Made by a program: the position numbers and the translations under genes
Shown here: one piece after another, positions 18,469 to 27,687 of the stretch
Layout: each line of letters starts with the position of its first letter
Numbering within the stretch: the first letter of the stretch is position 1
Notes under the pieces: model-generated
Told to the model about the DNA's origin: nothing
Seen by the model: the letters and a program-made list of their open reading frames with translations, nothing else
Database searches by the model: none
Assembly (NCBI GenBank): GCA_015709695.1
Contig: CP054183.1
Span: 2,530,992 to 2,594,991, forward strand
Origin: Gammaproteobacteria bacterium
GTDB taxonomy: Bacteria > Pseudomonadota > Gammaproteobacteria > Steroidobacterales > GCA-2729495
DNA: 64,000 bases
Direction of reading: 5' to 3'

Positions 18469-19749
18469 ATGCACTACCAGCCCATCCGCCGCGTTGCCAT
18501 CGTCGGCAGCCTGCGCATTCCCTTCTGCCGTGCGCATACCCGCTACGCCGAGGCATCCAACCAGGACATGATGACCGCCGTGCTGCAGGGGCTGGTGGAG
18601 CGCTTCCGGCTGGGCGGCGAGCGCCTCGGCGATGTGTCCCTCGGCGCGGTGATGAAGCACTCGCGCGACTGGAACCTCGCCCGCGAATGCGTGCTCGGCA
18701 GCGGGCTGGCGCCGCAGACCCCGGCGTTCGACCTGCAGCGCGCCTGCGGCACCAGCCTCGAGGCGGCGATCCTCATCGGCAACAAGATCGCGCTGGGACA
18801 GATCGATTCCGGCATCGCCGCCGGCACCGACACCATCAGCGACACGCCGATCGTCTATCCCGACGAGTACCGCCGCATCCTGCTGCGCAGCCATCGCGGG
18901 CGCACGGCAGCCGAGCGCATTGCACCCTGGCTGGGCCTGCGGCCGCGCCACTTCAGGCCGGATCTGCCCACGGTGGTGGAACCGCGCACCGGGCTGTCGA
19001 TGGGCGAAAGCACGGAGATCACCGCCAAGGCCTGGGGCATCAGCCGCCAGGCGCAGGACGAGCTGGCGCTGGCCAGCCACCGCAATGCCGCGCGGGCCTG
19101 GGACTCCGGCTTCCATGCCGACCTCGTCATGCCGTGGAACGGCGTGCGCGAGGACAACAACCTGCGACGCGACACCACGCTGGAGAAACTCGCCGCGCTC
19201 AAGCCGGTATTCGACCGCGGGCCGCAGGGCACGATGACCGCGGGCAACAGCACGCCGCTCACCGATGGCGCGGCGGCGGTGCTGCTCGCCTCGGAGGACT
19301 GGGCGGCACGGCGCGGCCTGCCGGTGCTGGCCTGGCTGCGCTACGGCCAGGTGGCCGCCGTGGACTTCGTCGGTGGCGAGGGCCTGCTGATGGCGCCCGC
19401 CTACGCGGTCTCCACCATGCTGCAACACGCGAATCTCACGCTGCAGGATTTCGACCTCTACGAGATCCACGAGGCCTTCGCCGCGCAGGCGCTCGCCACG
19501 CTGAAGGCCTGGGAGAGCAGCGAGTTCTGCCGCGAACGCCTCGGCCGCGGGCGGCCGCTCGGCGCGATCGACCGCGAGCGGCTCAACGTCATGGGCGGCA
19601 GTCTCGCGCTGGGGCACCCCTTCGCCGCCACCGGCGCGCGCATCCTCGGCTCGCTCGCCAGCCAGCTCGACAGGCGCGGCTCGGGCCGCGGCCTGATATC
19701 CGTCTGCACCGCGGGCGGCATGGGCGTCACCGCGATCGTCGAGCGCTGA
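18469..19749 (+). CDS. Acetyl-CoA C-acyltransferase (thiolase), FadI-like
   Basis: A 426-residue thiolase that cleaves 3-ketoacyl-CoA in beta-oxidation or condenses acyl-CoAs in reverse. The acyl-accepting Cys93 is in QRACGTSLEAA, the catalytic His is in YEIHEAFAAQ, GHPFAATGARI carries the second His, and the C-terminal base Cys is in SVCTAGGMG. The insertion between the catalytic blocks (RPRHFRPDLPTVVEP) resembles FadI, the thiolase of the anaerobic/long-chain complex. GGGAGGGAA precedes the ATG by 7 bp. No fadJ-type partner lies beside it. Confidence 0.9.
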   Translation: MHYQPIRRVAIVGSLRIPFCRAHTRYAEASNQDMMTAVLQGLVERFRLGGERLGDVSLGAVMKHSRDWNLARECVLGSGLAPQTPAFDLQRACGTSLEAAILIGNKIALGQIDSGIAAGTDTISDTPIVYPDEYRRILLRSHRGRTAAERIAPWLGLRPRHFRPDLPTVVEPRTGLSMGESTEITAKAWGISRQAQDELALASHRNAARAWDSGFHADLVMPWNGVREDNNLRRDTTLEKLAALKPVFDRGPQGTMTAGNSTPLTDGAAAVLLASEDWAARRGLPVLAWLRYGQVAAVDFVGGEGLLMAPAYAVSTMLQHANLTLQDFDLYEIHEAFAAQALATLKAWESSEFCRERLGRGRPLGAIDRERLNVMGGSLALGHPFAATGARILGSLASQLDRRGSGRGLISVCTAGGMGVTAIVER

Positions 19750-19798
19750 TCCGGTAACATCGGCGCCTGGCCAATCGTCACGGGAAGAGCACTCCGCC

Positions 19799-20461
19799 AT
19801 GGGCAGGCAAATCGAACTGCAGGCATCTGACGGCCATCGCTTCGCCGCCTGGCTCGCCGAGCCGGAGGGCAAACCACGCGGCGGCCTCGTGGTGCTGCAG
19901 GAGATCTTCGGCGTCAATCACCACATCCGGCACGTCACCGACCGCTTCGCCGCGGACGGCTACCTGGCCATCGCGCCGGCGCTGTTCGACCGCGTGCGCC
20001 CGGGTGTCGACCTGCCCTACGAGGAAATCGCCGCCGCGCGCCAGGTGATGACCTCACTGCACCGCGCCAACACCATCCTCGACATGAGCGCGGCCGTGGA
20101 GGCCGTGCGCAAGGCCGGTGGCGTCGGCGCCATCGGCTACTGCTGGGGCGGCGCCCTGGCCGATCTCGCCGCCTGCGAATGCGATATCGATGCCGCGGTC
20201 TCCTACTACGGCCGCCACACCGCCTCGTGGCTGGAGCTGCAGCCGAAGTGCCCGGTCATGTACCACTTCGGCAAGCTCGACCCGTACATCCCGCCGCAGA
20301 CCGTGGCGGCCATCGAGGCGGGGCGGCCGCAGGGCAGCTTCTTCATCTACGACGAAGCGGGCCACGGCTTCAACTGCGACGAACGCCACGACTACCACGC
20401 CGCCAGCGCCGAACTGGCCCTGCAGCGCACACGCGAGTTCCTCCAGCGGCACGTCGGCTGA
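19799..20461 (+). CDS. Dienelactone hydrolase family protein
   Basis: A 220-residue alpha/beta hydrolase. The catalytic triad is visible: Cys in GYCWGG (nucleophile), Asp in KLDPYIPP and His in AGHGFNC. GGLVVLQEIFGVNHHIRHVTD holds the oxyanion-region Glu typical of the family. True dienelactone hydrolases act on cis-dienelactone in chlorocatechol degradation, but most homologues act on other esters, and no aromatic-ring-cleavage operon is next to it. It follows the thiolase by 49 bp. Confidence 0.88.
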   Translation: MGRQIELQASDGHRFAAWLAEPEGKPRGGLVVLQEIFGVNHHIRHVTDRFAADGYLAIAPALFDRVRPGVDLPYEEIAAARQVMTSLHRANTILDMSAAVEAVRKAGGVGAIGYCWGGALADLAACECDIDAAVSYYGRHTASWLELQPKCPVMYHFGKLDPYIPPQTVAAIEAGRPQGSFFIYDEAGHGFNCDERHDYHAASAELALQRTREFLQRHVG

Positions 20462-20532
20462 GGCGGCGCCGGATGCCCATGGGCTGCTGATGCACAGCAG
20501 CCGCATGGACCCGTCCGCCTGCAGCGGCGCGC

Positions 20533-21684
20533 TCAGGCCTTGCGTGCCGCAGCGGCCTCGGCAGCCTTGCCCGGCAGCAGCGGCACCGAGGGCAGCACCC
20601 AGCTCTTGTGCTGGCGCCGCGCCGGGCTGGGGATCGCGTAGGCGACACGATCATGTTCGCTGCGGAATTTCTGCACGTCGATCCGCCAGCCGCGCTCCTC
20701 CCACTCCCGGCAGTACTCGCGGTAGCGGGCGATGGCCTTGTCGGCGGGAACGAGGAACTCGTGTGCGTTGCTGCGTGGCGTGATGCGCGGGTGCTGCGGC
20801 TCGAGCACGTACTGATCCTGCCCGGCGATGTAGGCACTGCGGTCGGCGAAGGTGGTGTCGTAGCGCGGATCGAGCAGGTTATTGCGCGTGGCGATCAGGT
20901 ACCAGCGGTCGAGCGTCTCGTGGATTGGCGTGTGCAGCAGGTAGTTGTGCAGCTTCATGGAGTCTGAGGCGTCGATCTGCACCCAGGTGCAGTGCGGTCC
21001 GACATGGCCGACACCGCCGTCGATCCAGGCCTCCTTGTCGCGACCCGAGGCCTTGCTCATGTCGCTCTGCGCCAGCCGTGGCGCGAACATGCGGTTGTGG
21101 TAGCCCGTTCCCCAGGTGCCGTCCTCGAGCGTGAAGTCCTTGACCTCGTAGTCCTCGCGCACGCCGAGGAAACCGTGGGTCGGATGCGTGAATTCGTTGT
21201 GCGCGGGGTCGATGGTGTTCTCGATCGAGCGCTTGTAGTCGATCTTCCAGTCGGCCTGCAGGATGATGCTGCGCCAGGCCGGATCATCGTATTCCGGGAT
21301 GCTGATGATCGGCGGGCGCTCGGCTTCCGGCAGGTCGCCGAGGAACACCCAGACGAGGCCGTACTTCTCCTCGACCGGATAGGCATCGATGCGGGTGCGT
21401 TCCGGGATCCTGGCGTTGGCACCGAGCGAGGGCAGGCGCACGCAGGTGCCCTCGCCGTTGAAGGTCCAGCCGTGGTAGGGACACTCGACGCAGTCGCCGC
21501 GGATGCGCCCGTCCGCCATGGCGCCGCCGCGATGGGTGCAGGTGTCGCTGATGCAGCGGACCTTGCCCTTGCTGTCGCGCCACAGCGCGAAGTTGTGGCC
21601 GAGCATCATCACCTTGAGGGGGCGGTCGGTGCCGAACTTGACTTCGCCGGACTGGGCGGCGATGTACCAGAAATTGATGAACAC
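20533..21684 (-). CDS. Rieske non-haem iron oxygenase, large subunit
   Basis: A 383-residue ring-hydroxylating-type oxygenase. The Rieske [2Fe-2S] ligands are CTHRGG (Cys49/His51) and CPYHGW (Cys68/His71). The mononuclear iron site is NTIDPAHNEFTHPTHG (about residues 156-172). The start is a GTG at 21684, 7 bp after AAAGGAG. Homologues include vanillate O-demethylase and related mono-oxygenases needing a separate reductase, and none is encoded nearby. It is preceded by a 71-bp gap from the convergent hydrolase, with a 7-bp hairpin around 20483-20501. Substrate unknown. Confidence 0.9.
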   Translation of the reverse strand: MFINFWYIAAQSGEVKFGTDRPLKVMMLGHNFALWRDSKGKVRCISDTCTHRGGAMADGRIRGDCVECPYHGWTFNGEGTCVRLPSLGANARIPERTRIDAYPVEEKYGLVWVFLGDLPEAERPPIISIPEYDDPAWRSIILQADWKIDYKRSIENTIDPAHNEFTHPTHGFLGVREDYEVKDFTLEDGTWGTGYHNRMFAPRLAQSDMSKASGRDKEAWIDGGVGHVGPHCTWVQIDASDSMKLHNYLLHTPIHETLDRWYLIATRNNLLDPRYDTTFADRSAYIAGQDQYVLEPQHPRITPRSNAHEFLVPADKAIARYREYCREWEERGWRIDVQKFRSEHDRVAYAIPSPARRQHKSWVLPSVPLLPGKAAEAAAARKA

Positions 21685-21761
21685 GGTTGGCTCCTTTGCG
21701 GATCTGCGCTGCTGTCATGCCGGATTCTCGGCAGCGGAGCAGGAGCCCATCTTGATGCAGG

Positions 21762-23159
21762 TCAGAATTCCCGCTGCTCGCCGGGTGGCGCCGGCCCGAG
21801 CGCGCCGGCCCGCAGCAGCGCGAGGTTCACCGCCGCCCTGGAATTGCCGGGATCCACGGCCAGCGCCTCGAGCAGCGCACGCTCCGCCGCCGCCGGGCGC
21901 CCGGCGAGCGCCAGCGCATGGCCGAGGTTGTTCCAGGCCCGGCTGTTGCCGGGCGTCTTCGCCACCACGTCGGCCCAGAAAGCGGGCTCACTGGCGTAGA
22001 CGCGATTGCGATCCACGGTCGCCAGCAGCAGGCCCGCGACCACCACGGCGGTCGCCAGCATGGCAACGCCCCGGCGCCGGGCCGACATCCAGGCCGTGGC
22101 CACCCCGGCCAGCCACGCCGGCCCGGCCAGCGCGAGGTAGAGCTGCCGGTCATTCGCCACATCCAGCCGCGGCAGCAGCGAGTTGGTCGGCGCCAGCCAG
22201 AGAAAGAACCACAGCAGGCCGAAGGCCAGGGCGGGCCGGCGGCGCAGTGACCACACTCCCCAGCACAGCGCCGCGGCCAGCAGCAGGCCGGTGAGGACCA
22301 GTGCCGGTGTCAGCGCACCCACCACGGGCAGCATGGGATCGGCGTTGAGGCGATCGATCCTGGCGAGCTGGCCGGCGAGGTAGGCGACGGCCTGCACCTG
22401 GCTCGCCAGCTGGTCCGCGAGCGATCGCGCCTCGATGCTGGTCGCGAAGAACTGCCGGTACGCCGGCAACAACCCGGCAAGGACCGCCGCCAGCAGCAGC
22501 ACCGCCCAGTGCGCTGCCGTCGCACGCCAGCAGGACGCCAGGCCGCGGGCGCGCCCGTTCCCGGCCGTCGCCTGCCACAGCAGCATGGCCAGCGGCAGCA
22601 CGGCGGCGGTTTCCCGCGTGGCGAGCGCACAGGCGAACAGCAGCGGCGAGAGCCCGCGGCTCAGCCAGGCCTGCCGGCCGCGCTGGCCGCGCACCCAGGC
22701 GAGCAGGCTCGAGAGCACGAACATCGCCGCCAGCGACGTCGAGCGCCCGGACAGGTAGGTGACCGCCTCGGTCTGCACCGGGTGCACGGTGAACAGCAGG
22801 GCGGCGACCGCGGCCGCGACGGCACGACTCCCGGGAAGGGGCGCGTGCCACTGGCGCAGCAGCGCCAGCAGCAGCAAGCCGTTGGCGAGGTGGATGCCGA
22901 GGTTGACCGCATGGAAGCCGGCGAGCCCGAAGCCGCTCGCATGGTTGAGCGCATAGCTCAGCTTCAGCAGCGGGCGGATGCCCGGCATCGAGTCCCTCCA
23001 GGCGGCGAGCGACTGCACCCGCGGATCCTGCACGATGACGTTCCAGTCATCGAACTGGAAGTCGCCGCGGAAGGCGTTGGCGTAGGCCAGTACGCCCGCG
23101 GCCAGCACCAGCGCCGCGGCAAGCGCGGCGGCCGCCTCAGGGCGTCGCGCCGGCCACAT
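21762..23159 (-). CDS. Polytopic GT-C-like membrane protein with C-terminal TPR (TMTC-like)
   Basis: A 465-residue protein with about 10-12 predicted membrane helices and, at residues 395-450, two TPR-like units (WNNLGHALALAGRPAAAERA). The first loop contains FQFDDWNVIVQDPRV, the acidic motif of GT-C glycosyltransferases of the TMTC/PMT type, followed by RPLLKLSYALNH and VHPVQTEAVTYLSGRS, both standard for this group. It likely transfers a sugar from a lipid carrier on the periplasmic face, but substrate and product are unknown. Its start overlaps the upstream DD-carboxypeptidase gene by 23 bp. Confidence 0.8.
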   Translation of the reverse strand: MWPARRPEAAAALAAALVLAAGVLAYANAFRGDFQFDDWNVIVQDPRVQSLAAWRDSMPGIRPLLKLSYALNHASGFGLAGFHAVNLGIHLANGLLLLALLRQWHAPLPGSRAVAAAVAALLFTVHPVQTEAVTYLSGRSTSLAAMFVLSSLLAWVRGQRGRQAWLSRGLSPLLFACALATRETAAVLPLAMLLWQATAGNGRARGLASCWRATAAHWAVLLLAAVLAGLLPAYRQFFATSIEARSLADQLASQVQAVAYLAGQLARIDRLNADPMLPVVGALTPALVLTGLLLAAALCWGVWSLRRRPALAFGLLWFFLWLAPTNSLLPRLDVANDRQLYLALAGPAWLAGVATAWMSARRRGVAMLATAVVVAGLLLATVDRNRVYASEPAFWADVVAKTPGNSRAWNNLGHALALAGRPAAAERALLEALAVDPGNSRAAVNLALLRAGALGPAPPGEQREF

Positions 23160-23961
23160 GGAAGGCTTCCTCGATCAGGGCCGCCGCCGTCCACCAGCGG
23201 TCCGGCGCATCGAGCAGCACCACGTCCACCCGCCTGCCATCGCGCTCGGCGCGCGCCACCAGGCACTTGCCCGCTGCGCGCGTGTAGCCGGTCTTCACGC
23301 CGAGGGCGCCAGGGACGCGACCGAGCAGCATGTTCGTCGTGCGCAGGGCGATGCGTCGCCCGTCCAGCGTGACGATCTCCCCGCTCACCACGCCCGCGCG
23401 CCACCGGTACTCCGGCAAGGCCATGGCGAGATCCGCCATGCGCAGCAGGTCATGGGCAGTGGTGACGTGGCCGGTGCCAGGCAGCCCGCAGGGATTGGCA
23501 TAGTGCGTCCCGGTCAGGTCCAGCTCGCGTGCACGGGCATCGAGGCGGGCGACGAACGCCTCGACGCTGCCCGCGGCGGCCTCGGCCAGCGCCAGGCAGG
23601 CGTCGTTGGCCGACGCGACGACCATCGCCGTCAGGGCATCGCCGGCCCGCAGCCGCTCGCCCGCCTTCAGGCGCAGGCGCGTGCCCTGCAGGGATGCGGC
23701 GCGGGGGCTGACGGTGATGACCCGCTGCGGATCCCAGTCCTGCCCGAGCAGCACGATGGCGCTCAGGATCTTGGTCAGCGAGGCCGGTGGCCGCGGCAGG
23801 TCGGCACCGCGCTCCCAGCGGATGACGCCATCGATGGCGACGACGTAGGACGGTGCCGCGCGCGGAAACCGGTCCACCACGGCTGCCGCCTGCGGTTGCG
23901 GCAACACCGTCGTGGCCGACGAGGCGGCCAGCAGCGCCAGCAGGGCAGCGGCCGCGGGCAC
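23137..23961 (-). CDS. D-alanyl-D-alanine carboxypeptidase (serine-type, short)
   Basis: A 274-residue penicillin-binding carboxypeptidase of the S11 type, acting on peptidoglycan stem peptides in the periplasm. A signal peptide (AAALLALLAASSATTV) is followed by the three active-site motifs: SLTK (SxxK), SAND (SxN) and KTGY (KTG). It lacks the C-terminal membrane-anchoring PBP5 domain, so it is closer to the small soluble type. The start is a GTG at 23961. It lies between a DUF3617 gene 14 bp upstream and the overlapping TMTC-like gene, suggesting one operon. Confidence 0.9.
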   Translation of the reverse strand: MPAAAALLALLAASSATTVLPQPQAAAVVDRFPRAAPSYVVAIDGVIRWERGADLPRPPASLTKILSAIVLLGQDWDPQRVITVSPRAASLQGTRLRLKAGERLRAGDALTAMVVASANDACLALAEAAAGSVEAFVARLDARARELDLTGTHYANPCGLPGTGHVTTAHDLLRMADLAMALPEYRWRAGVVSGEIVTLDGRRIALRTTNMLLGRVPGALGVKTGYTRAAGKCLVARAERDGRRVDVVLLDAPDRWWTAAALIEEAFHVAGATP

Positions 23962-23975
23962 CGCGCCGGCGCCGG

Positions 23976-24977
23976 TCAGAACGGCAGCAGCTTGCGCAGC
24001 GCCTTCTTGCCTTCCTCGATGGCCGTGTCCTTGCCCGGGGGCGGTTGCTCCTGCTGCGCGGGCTGGCCCGACGAATCCGGCGTGCCCGCCCCGCCCTGCA
24101 TCAGGTTGTGCCGCGCATAGTCACTGCAGAACTCGCGGTACTTCTCGGCCGGTGGCGAGGTGAAGCTGCGGCCCGCGCATTGTGCCTGCGCCAGCGGTGC
24201 CGCCTCGTCCGGGCAGTGGCGCGCGAGGAACGGCAGCGAGGCATCCTTGCCGACGGCCGCCTTGCACAGCCGCAGGCGGGTTGCAGGGATGTCGGTGCCG
24301 CAGGCCTTGCCCGCGGAATCAAGGTCCGTCGTGTCGGCGCCTGGCACCTGGCCACGCGCCGCGAGGAGATCGAAGCCCTGCTCCGTGCCCAGGCGCTTGC
24401 AGAATTCGGCCTTGGTCTTCGCATCGCAGACTCCCGGAACGCGGCCGTCGAACATCGCCACCTGCATGCTGCGGGCCGCCTCGCGGCACTGCTGTGCCAG
24501 CATCTCCGCGCTCTGCTTCTCGGCGGCGGCGATCTTCTTCTTCACGGCGGCGGCATCGCACTGGCCACCGAGGCGCTTGCCCGACAGCCTCGTGGTCATC
24601 GTCTGGCCGTCCATGTTCATGGTCATCCGGCCCTGGTAGCTGTCGCGGCCCTGGTAGCTGATCTCGCCGCTGCCGGTCATGGCGTCCTTGCCGGTGCAGC
24701 GCATCTGCCAGCTCATGGTGCTGCCGCTGCGCCGGACATCGAACATCTCGCAGGAATCGTTGTCCGGCTGCGGCACCGCCGGCTGGTCGCCCGCGAGCGG
24801 CTGGCAGACCTGCTGGGTGCGCGGTGGCATGGACATGCCGGCCATTTCCATCGAGCTGGTGATCTCCCAGGTCTCGCCCGGTTCGGTCGCGGGTGCCGCG
24901 GGTTCCGCGGCCTTTGCTGCCAGTCCCGCGAACAGGCCGACGCCGGCCAGCAGCAGCATGGTGATGCGGGTGTTCAT
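23976..24977 (-). CDS. Exported DUF3617 protein with Cys-rich C-terminal half
   Basis: A 333-residue secreted protein. A signal peptide ends near GLAAKA (residue 23). Residues 30-145 form the DUF3617 beta domain: GETWEITSSMEMAGMSMPP, then CQPL, CTGKDAMTG and MDGQTMTTRLSGKRLG. DUF3617 proteins normally stop near residue 160. Here another 170 residues follow with many regularly spaced cysteines (FDGRVPGVCDA, EFCKRLG, ARHCPDEA, REFCSDY), probably disulfide-bonded in the periplasm. GGGGAG precedes the ATG by 6 bp. Function unknown. Confidence 0.82.
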   Translation of the reverse strand: MNTRITMLLLAGVGLFAGLAAKAAEPAAPATEPGETWEITSSMEMAGMSMPPRTQQVCQPLAGDQPAVPQPDNDSCEMFDVRRSGSTMSWQMRCTGKDAMTGSGEISYQGRDSYQGRMTMNMDGQTMTTRLSGKRLGGQCDAAAVKKKIAAAEKQSAEMLAQQCREAARSMQVAMFDGRVPGVCDAKTKAEFCKRLGTEQGFDLLAARGQVPGADTTDLDSAGKACGTDIPATRLRLCKAAVGKDASLPFLARHCPDEAAPLAQAQCAGRSFTSPPAEKYREFCSDYARHNLMQGGAGTPDSSGQPAQQEQPPPGKDTAIEEGKKALRKLLPF

Positions 24978-25020
24978 TGCGGTCTCCCCTGGATGCGCTC
25001 GTGCAGGCGCAGCAAGGGCA

Positions 25021-26322
25021 CTATAGCCGAGCCCTGCACGCGCGGTCAGCATCCGTGCGCGCCGCCAGACCCTGCCGCAACCGCTCCTCGTCCAGGTCAC
25101 CGCACCAGCGGGCCACCACCAGGGTGGCGACGCCGTTGCCAACCAGGTTGGTCAGCGCACGCGCCTCGGACATGAAGCGGTCGATGCCGAGGATCAGCGC
25201 CACGCCGGCCACCGGCAGCCCGCCCACGGCGGACAGCGTGGCGGCCAGCACGATGAAGCCGCTGCCGGTGACGCCCGCGGCTCCCTTGGAGGTCACCAGC
25301 AGCACGGCGAGCAGCGTCAGCTGCTGGCCGATGCCGAGCGGGGTGTCCGTGGCCTGGGCGATGAACACCGCCGCCATGGTCAGGTAGATCGCCGTGCCAT
25401 CGAGGTTGAAGGAATACCCGGTGGGAATCACCAGCCCGACCACGGACTTGCCGGCGCCGAGGGATTCCAGCCGCTGCATCATCTGCGGCAGCACGGCCTC
25501 CGAGGACGAGGTACCCAGCACCACCAGCAGTTCCTCGCGGATCGCCCTGACGAAGCGCCAGATGCGGAAGCCGCTGCTGCGCGCCACCAGCCCCAGCACG
25601 CCGAACACGAACACCAGGCAGGTCAGGTAGAAGGCCCCCATGAGGTGCGCCAGCGACCAGAGGCTGGCCGCGCCGTAGCGGCCGATGGTGAAGGCCATGG
25701 CGCCGAAGGCGCCGAGTGGCGCCAGCCGCATGATGAGCCCGACGATCGCGAAGAGGATCCCGGACAGACGCTCGACGAAGCGGAACACGGCCGATTCGCG
25801 CCCACCCACGCGGTGCAGGGCAAAGCCGAACAGCAGCGACACCAGCAGCACCTGCAGGATGTTGCCCGAGGTGAAGGCGCCGAGCAGCGTCGCCGGGATG
25901 ATGTCGAGCAGGAAATCCACCGGTCCGCTCATCCGCTCCGGACTGGCATAGGCGGCGATGGCCGAGGGATCCAGCGTGGCCGGATCGATGTGCAGCCCGG
26001 CGCCTGGCTTGACCAGGTTGACCACCAGCAGCCCTACCAGCAGCGCCACCGTGCTCATGACCTCGAAGTACAGCAGCGCATACAGGCCGGTGCGCCCGAG
26101 CTTCTTCATGTCCTCCATGCCGGCGATGCCGGTGACCACGGTGCAGAAGATCACCGGCGCGATGATCATCTTGATGAGCTTGATGAAGGCGTCGCCGAGC
26201 GGCTTCATGGCGACAGCGCTGGCCGGCGCCAGCACGCCGAGCAGCACCCCCAGGGCCACGCCGACGATGACCTGGAAATACAGCGAGGTGTACAGCGGGC
26301 GGCGGGCGGATGCTTCCATCAT
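25021..26322 (-). CDS. dctA: Dicarboxylate/cation symporter, DctA type
   Basis: A 433-residue DAACS-family transporter for C4-dicarboxylates (succinate, fumarate, malate) driven by H+ or Na+. [20 protein letters not shown], the serine-rich re-entrant loop [13 protein letters not shown], the cation-site motif [14 protein letters not shown] and [20 protein letters not shown] are all intact. The hydrophobic helices fit the eight-helix, two-hairpin fold. Substrate is assigned by similarity to DctA rather than GltP because of the [10 protein letters not shown] loop; this is moderately certain. Confidence 0.88.
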   Translation of the reverse strand: MMEASARRPLYTSLYFQVIVGVALGVLLGVLAPASAVAMKPLGDAFIKLIKMIIAPVIFCTVVTGIAGMEDMKKLGRTGLYALLYFEVMSTVALLVGLLVVNLVKPGAGLHIDPATLDPSAIAAYASPERMSGPVDFLLDIIPATLLGAFTSGNILQVLLVSLLFGFALHRVGGRESAVFRFVERLSGILFAIVGLIMRLAPLGAFGAMAFTIGRYGAASLWSLAHLMGAFYLTCLVFVFGVLGLVARSSGFRIWRFVRAIREELLVVLGTSSSEAVLPQMMQRLESLGAGKSVVGLVIPTGYSFNLDGTAIYLTMAAVFIAQATDTPLGIGQQLTLLAVLLVTSKGAAGVTGSGFIVLAATLSAVGGLPVAGVALILGIDRFMSEARALTNLVGNGVATLVVARWCGDLDEERLRQGLAARTDADRACRARL

Positions 26323-26387
26323 GCGGTCACCGGGGCTGGCGGCTTTGCGCTTAAGATGAGGCCAGCAGCCCGAACAAGGGAAGTCCC

Positions 26388-26774
26388 ATGGCCCTCGTCC
26401 ACGCCGTCATCGCCCTCGCCCTGATCGAGTTCTTCGTCTTCGGCGCCCTGGTGGGCCGCGCCCGCGTCCGCTATCACGTCGCCGCGCCGGCGGTCACCGG
26501 GCATCCGCTGTTCGAGCGCTACTACCGGGTCCACTACAACACCATGGAGCAGCTGCTGTGCTTCGTTCCCGGCATGCTGCTGTTCGCCACCTACCTGAGC
26601 GAGGCCTGGGCCGCGGCCCTGGGCCTGCTGTTCATCATCGGCCGGATCGTCTACCTGCGCGGCTACGTCGCCGAGCCGAAGAAGCGCGCCGCCGGCTTCG
26701 GCCTCTCCGCGCTGCCGGTGATGATCCTGCTGCTGGGCGGTCTCGGTGGCGCCCTCTGGTCGCTGCTCCGCTAG
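26388..26774 (+). CDS. MAPEG-family membrane protein
   Basis: A 128-residue protein with four membrane helices, the size and topology of MAPEG (microsomal glutathione-transferase-like) proteins. [21 protein letters not shown] matches the family core in which Glu and Arg contact glutathione, and [20 protein letters not shown] is the conserved cytosolic loop. It may conjugate glutathione or reduce peroxides at the membrane. It is divergent from dctA, with convergent stops 6 bp from the FAA-hydrolase gene. Confidence 0.85.
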   Translation: MALVHAVIALALIEFFVFGALVGRARVRYHVAAPAVTGHPLFERYYRVHYNTMEQLLCFVPGMLLFATYLSEAWAAALGLLFIIGRIVYLRGYVAEPKKRAAGFGLSALPVMILLLGGLGGALWSLLR

Positions 26775-26780
26775 GGCGGC

Positions 26781-27632
26781 TCAGTCCCCGTCGACCACCG
26801 GGTTGCGCAGCACGCCGATACCGCTGATCTCCACCTCCAGGACATCCCCGGCCTTCAGCCACACGGGCGGCTGCCGGGCGAAGCCCACGCCGCCCGGCGT
26901 GCCGGTGGCGATGACATCACCGGGTTCGAGCCTCGTAAAAGTCGAGGCGTAGGCCACCAGCTCGGCGACGCCGAAGCGCATGTCGCCGGTAGGCGCGGCC
27001 TGCATGACCTCGCCGTTCAGGCGCGTCTCCAGTCGCAGGGCGGCGGGATCGGGGATCTCCGCGGCCGTCGCCAGCCAGGGGCCGAAGGCACCGCTGGCCG
27101 GGAAGTTCTTGCCGGCCGTGAACTGCGAGGTCTGGCGCTGGAAGTCGCGGACCGAGCCGTCCATCAGGCAGGCATAGCCGGCCACGTAGCCGAGCGCCTC
27201 GGCGGGACTGACATGGCGCGCCGTACGGCCGATGACACAGGCGAGCTCGCCCTCGAAGTCGTACTGGGTCGAGACGCGGCTGCGCACCAGGGTCTGCCCA
27301 TGGCCCACCAGCGAATCGGCGAAGCGCACGAAGATCACCGGGTGCGCGGGGGGGTCGCGGCCCATCTCGCGGATGTGCGCGAGGTAGTTGACGCCCACGC
27401 AGAGGATCTTCCCCGGATTGGGAATCACCGGATCGAAGGCCACCTCCGCGGGATCCGGCAGCCGCGGATTGGCACGCGCGGCGTCGGCCGCCGCCCCGAG
27501 CATGCCGGCGGCCAGCACCGATTTCAGGTCGGGGAAGCGCGCTGCAAACGTGGCCGGCACCGGACGCAGCTCATCCCCGCTGGCCAGGCCGTAGCCCGGC
27601 ACGCCGCGGATGCGGAAACTCGCGAACTTCAC
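26781..27632 (-). CDS. Fumarylacetoacetate hydrolase family protein
   Basis: A 283-residue FAH-fold protein. KILCVGVNYLAHIREMGRD, the metal-binding EGELACVIG (first Glu pair), GYACLMDGSVRDFQR (Asp) and ATGTPGGVGFARQPP are the family motifs. Members hydrolyse C-C bonds in acylpyruvates or decarboxylate oxaloacetate-like acids; the reaction here cannot be fixed. The start is a GTG at 27632 with GGGGAGG 7 bp upstream. It is divergent from the succinate-semialdehyde dehydrogenase gene, which could share a catabolic role. Confidence 0.88.
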   Translation of the reverse strand: MKFASFRIRGVPGYGLASGDELRPVPATFAARFPDLKSVLAAGMLGAAADAARANPRLPDPAEVAFDPVIPNPGKILCVGVNYLAHIREMGRDPPAHPVIFVRFADSLVGHGQTLVRSRVSTQYDFEGELACVIGRTARHVSPAEALGYVAGYACLMDGSVRDFQRQTSQFTAGKNFPASGAFGPWLATAAEIPDPAALRLETRLNGEVMQAAPTGDMRFGVAELVAYASTFTRLEPGDVIATGTPGGVGFARQPPVWLKAGDVLEVEISGIGVLRNPVVDGD

Positions 27633-27687
27633 GTCGTGGCCTCCCCTTCGGGTCGCGATGGCGGAATCCGCTAGTATAGGCGGCCCG

